NCBI GenBank assembly: GCA_945483375.1
Contig: CALYRQ010000047.1
Span: 1 to 6,993 of the forward strand
Direction of reading: 5' to 3'
DNA: 6,993 nucleotides
DNA from: an uncultured Elusimicrobia bacterium
Lineage (GTDB): Bacteria; Elusimicrobiota; Elusimicrobia; Elusimicrobiales; Elusimicrobiaceae
How positions within the stretch are numbered: the stretch's first letter is position 1; each line of letters begins with the position of its first letter. The notes beneath the pieces were generated by a model. It was not told the origin of the DNA and made no database searches. It was given only the letters and a program-made list of their open reading frames with translations. Shown here piece by piece: positions 4,517-6,993 of this stretch. The position numbers and the translations under genes are program-made.

Positions 4517-6993
4517 TTCTTTTACCGCGCGGGCTTCTATCTGACCCGTAAACGTAATATGATTGCGGTGAATCGCCCCCGCCAAGGCAGGCACCTCTTT
4601 GCGGACGAAATACTCCGGCACAAACACCAGCTTTCCGTCCACCCAACGCCAGCGGTTCACTTTTTTAAGCGGGAAGAAATCCGGCGTAAACAAAGCCAGA
4701 TAGGCGCCCAGGCCGCCGCCGTCCAAATAGGGCGGCAAATGTTCATACCCGACCAACCGGGCGCGCGGATAAATGGTAGCTTTTAAATGCGGGATAAAAC
4801 GCAGTGCTTCATCAGCGCGCTGAACGCTTAACAAATCGCGCGTCGGGTCCAGTCCGTCACCCACCATGGTTCCGGCGCGAAGCTGGTCAAAATCCGGCTT
4901 TTTCAAATCTTTGACGTACGGCACGGTGGCCAGCGTCATTACGCGCGGAGCCATCGTTTCAAAGTCAAACGCCACCACGGGCACATTTTGAAATTCCACG
5001 GGTTCAAAGCGGTTGACGGTGGAAGTACCGTCATACCCGGCGCGTACGGGGCCGGCGTATCCGCCGTCGGAAAACGACATTTGGCACACGCCGCCCACTT
5101 TGTCAAAATTGTTCACTTTAATGGTAAGTGAAGACGGGTCGCTCCCCGCGTCGGCCAGCATGGTGCTCTGCCCGCTGCCCGGCAGACCAAACGATTTGCT
5201 CCATTCCTCCACCATCACGTTGCCGAATTCTTCCACGGTTAAATAACGGTCCCGGCGGCCGAGAACGAAAAAGTCCTGCACGCGGTCCCACCAGGAACGT
5301 TTTTGATTGCCGAAACGGTTGATATATTCATTCGCGGCCAGATTGCGTCGTTCGTTTTCCCACGCCACCCATTTGGGGCTGTTTAAATAAAATTCCGGCG
5401 TGCTGCCGTCTTCAAAAAAAGCGGAACGGCGCGTCTGCGTGAAATACTCCGCCAAAGAAACGGTCTTACCGTTTCCAATTTCCACGGGTTTGCGCCACAA
5501 TTCGTTAATTAATGTGCGGTCCGCCCGGAAACCGGGGCGTTCGATTTCCTCCACCAGCGCACGCCAGTTGCGGCGCAGGCCGGCGGACATGGCCGGATCA
5601 TTCGCATACGAAAACCCCTGCGCAAACGTATAATCTTCCAGCGCGGTGGCCATTTCTTTCAGTTCCACGTTATGCAGGAAAATGGAGCCGTCTTCTTCGG
5701 CCAGTTCCACAAACCGCTTAATATTTTCGTTAAATTTATTTTTGTAATACCCTGCCGGCAAACGGCGCGTACCGGGGATTAATTTGTCGTCATACATAAA
5801 ATCCGGCAGGCGGCCCGTTTGGCGGATAGGGTCCAAAATCACGCGTTCGGCCTCTTCCAGCGACATATAATAAAAATACTCCATCACGTTGTTGGCCTTG
5901 GCGGCGGACATACCGCGGATGGCTTCAATCTGGTCCCGCGGCTGGAAATAGCCGTTGCGGTAGTATTCCATCCAATCTTTGATTACCTGTTCTTCGTCCT
6001 GCAAACCGGAAGGGAAGCGTTTGGTAATCGGGTTGGGGCGGATATTTTCTTCAAACGTAGGCGTGGCGGACGATGTGGGCAGTGCGGTTTCCCCCAGTTC
6101 CAAAGCAGGAGCGGACAAATCGATTTTCACATTCTGCAAAGACGGTGTTTGCACGGCCGCAGACTGCGCCTGCGGCGCGGGCGTTTTGGCTTGCGCGGCC
6201 GATGCGCGGGTAGCGCGCAGGCGGGACGCCGTCACCAAATACTCGGCGGTGGCGTTGGAAGAAAAATCAAACAAACTTAACCGGGGCCGGCTGACAAGCT
6301 CCATGGGTCCTTTAAAAGGCAGGACGTTTACGGGCCGTACGGCCTCCGTTTTGGCCGGAATGCGCACGGCGTAATTTTCCTGCTGCAAAAATTGGACAAA
6401 CGCCTCATACGCTTCCGTACGCGGCGCAAACGCCAGCAACATCTCCAAGCGACCGATGTCGTTTAACGCCAACAGGGCGCGCGCGGAAGCCGTAAAAGCC
6501 AAAGGCTCCAGTTCCCCCGCCCCCAACGTGCGATACAACTTGATTAAAGCGGCGCCGTCCTGCAACGTACCGTACCAACCCACCCCGTAGGCATCCCCCA
6601 GCGCTTCCAGCGCCAGGCGGGCAGGTTCGCCGCGCGGATCCAACGGAGAAACGGAAATTTCCGGCAGCATATCCAGCCGGCTGGAGCGGGCCAGTATATT
6701 GCGCCGCAGTAAATCCAACGCCTGGGAAGACTGCTCCGGCAAGATTTGGATAGTTTTGTGGGCGGAAAGCGTCAAAAATTCGTTACGCACGAGCTGTGCG
6801 GCTTCCGGCGCGGCCAAAACGGACGGCACCATTCGCGCGGACACCTGTCCGGCCGCCACCAAACGGCGCACTTGCGCCGCCGGCAGTAACGCCGAACGCC
6901 CCAACTGCGCCTGCACGCGGGCGGTAAGCGCGGTTTTGGGAGCGAATTTACGTAACTTAAACAAATTCTTCCATTGGGCATGGGCGGGTACAC
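4514..6993 (-). CDS. large exported protein of unknown function (5' end cut by window edge)
   Basis: I do not recognise this protein. The frame stays open to the right edge. A TTG at 6964 could begin an 816-residue protein, but the residues before it read V-P-A-H-A-Q-W-K-N. The A-H-A/Q part looks like the end of a signal peptide with a signal peptidase I site, so the true start probably lies outside the window and the protein is exported. Counting from the TTG codon: an Ala/Leu/Arg-rich helical region to about 250; a low-complexity Ala/Pro/Thr/Gln linker at about 250-310; then a Tyr/Trp/Phe-rich charged region with W-M-E-Y-Y-R-N-G-Y-F (331-340) and N-V-M-E-Y-F-Y-Y-M (359-367); and a C-terminal part with G-L-P-G-S-G-Q-S (593-600) and the Gly-rich D-G-G-G-L-G-A-Y (748-755). 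The only cysteine I see is at 627. G-L-P-G-S-G-Q-S is not a Walker A motif. Repeat copy B begins at its stop codon. Confidence 0.85.
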   Translation of the reverse strand, partial: VPAHAQWKNLFKLRKFAPKTALTARVQAQLGRSALLPAAQVRRLVAAGQVSARMVPSVLAAPEAAQLVRNEFLTLSAHKTIQILPEQSSQALDLLRRNILARSSRLDMLPEISVSPLDPRGEPARLALEALGDAYGVGWYGTLQDGAALIKLYRTLGAGELEPLAFTASARALLALNDIGRLEMLLAFAPRTEAYEAFVQFLQQENYAVRIPAKTEAVRPVNVLPFKGPMELVSRPRLSLFDFSSNATAEYLVTASRLRATRASAAQAKTPAPQAQSAAVQTPSLQNVKIDLSAPALELGETALPTSSATPTFEENIRPNPITKRFPSGLQDEEQVIKDWMEYYRNGYFQPRDQIEAIRGMSAAKANNVMEYFYYMSLEEAERVILDPIRQTGRLPDFMYDDKLIPGTRRLPAGYYKNKFNENIKRFVELAEEDGSIFLHNVELKEMATALEDYTFAQGFSYANDPAMSAGLRRNWRALVEEIERPGFRADRTLINELWRKPVEIGNGKTVSLAEYFTQTRRSAFFEDGSTPEFYLNSPKWVAWENERRNLAANEYINRFGNQKRSWWDRVQDFFVLGRRDRYLTVEEFGNVMVEEWSKSFGLPGSGQSTMLADAGSDPSSLTIKVNNFDKVGGVCQMSFSDGGYAGPVRAGYDGTSTVNRFEPVEFQNVPVVAFDFETMAPRVMTLATVPYVKDLKKPDFDQLRAGTMVGDGLDPTRDLLSVQRADEALRFIPHLKATIYPRARLVGYEHLPPYLDGGGLGAYLALFTPDFFPLKKVNRWRWVDGKLVFVPEYFVRKEVPALAGAIHRNHITFTGQIEARAVKE

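Noticed and set aside
4335..4646. 103-residue minus-strand open frame over copy B and the end of the large gene
   Set aside because: It overlaps the real gene in another frame and runs through the structured repeat; no ribosome site.
5165..5186. G-L-P-G-S-G-Q-S in the large protein as an ATP-binding P-loop
   Set aside because: It lacks the GK(S/T) ending needed for a Walker A motif, and the protein appears to be exported.
5819..6280. Plus-strand open frame opposite the large secreted protein
   Set aside because: Arg/Gly-rich composition typical of a shadow frame; the minus-strand frame is far longer and carries a signal-peptide-like end.

Overview
The window is about 7 kb of bacterial chromosome in which every supported gene lies on the minus strand. 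Reading along that strand (right to left) the order is: a large exported protein of unknown function (5' end cut by the right edge), aspartate aminotransferase, ATP-dependent PEP carboxykinase, a small SWIB-domain protein, and a beta-carbonic anhydrase (3' end cut by the left edge). The mix of housekeeping fermentative genes, a stand-alone SWIB protein and a long unrecognised secreted protein would suit an anaerobic gut bacterium, possibly Elusimicrobiota. That placement is an impression from protein flavour, not something proven here.

Layout: 1-579 carbonic anhydrase (partial). 580-974 non-coding, holding a widespread-type 21-bp palindrome and copy A of a structured repeat. 975-1232 SWIB protein. 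1233-1340 a short spacer with a 10-bp hairpin. 1341-2957 pckA. 2959-4167 the aminotransferase, one base from pckA. 4168-4513 non-coding, with a likely promoter for the aminotransferase and copy B of the structured repeat. 4514-6993 the large secreted protein.

Metabolically, the aminotransferase and PEP carboxykinase meet at oxaloacetate. The first interconverts aspartate and oxaloacetate; the second interconverts oxaloacetate and PEP, releasing or fixing CO2 with ADP/ATP. They are spaced as one translationally coupled unit. The carbonic anhydrase two genes further on interconverts CO2 and bicarbonate, which fits a CO2-dependent carboxylation branch. This link is inferred from neighbourhood.

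The most unusual content is non-coding. Two intergenic regions about 3.5 kb apart (725-962 and 4239-4516) carry diverged copies of the same structured element. Short blocks are nearly identical, while three helices have changed sequence on both arms and stayed paired. One is a terminal hairpin that is 15 bp in both copies although its stem sequence differs. In both cases the element sits directly after the stop codon of a minus-strand gene. This could be an undescribed structured RNA or 3'-UTR element, or a palindromic mobile repeat.
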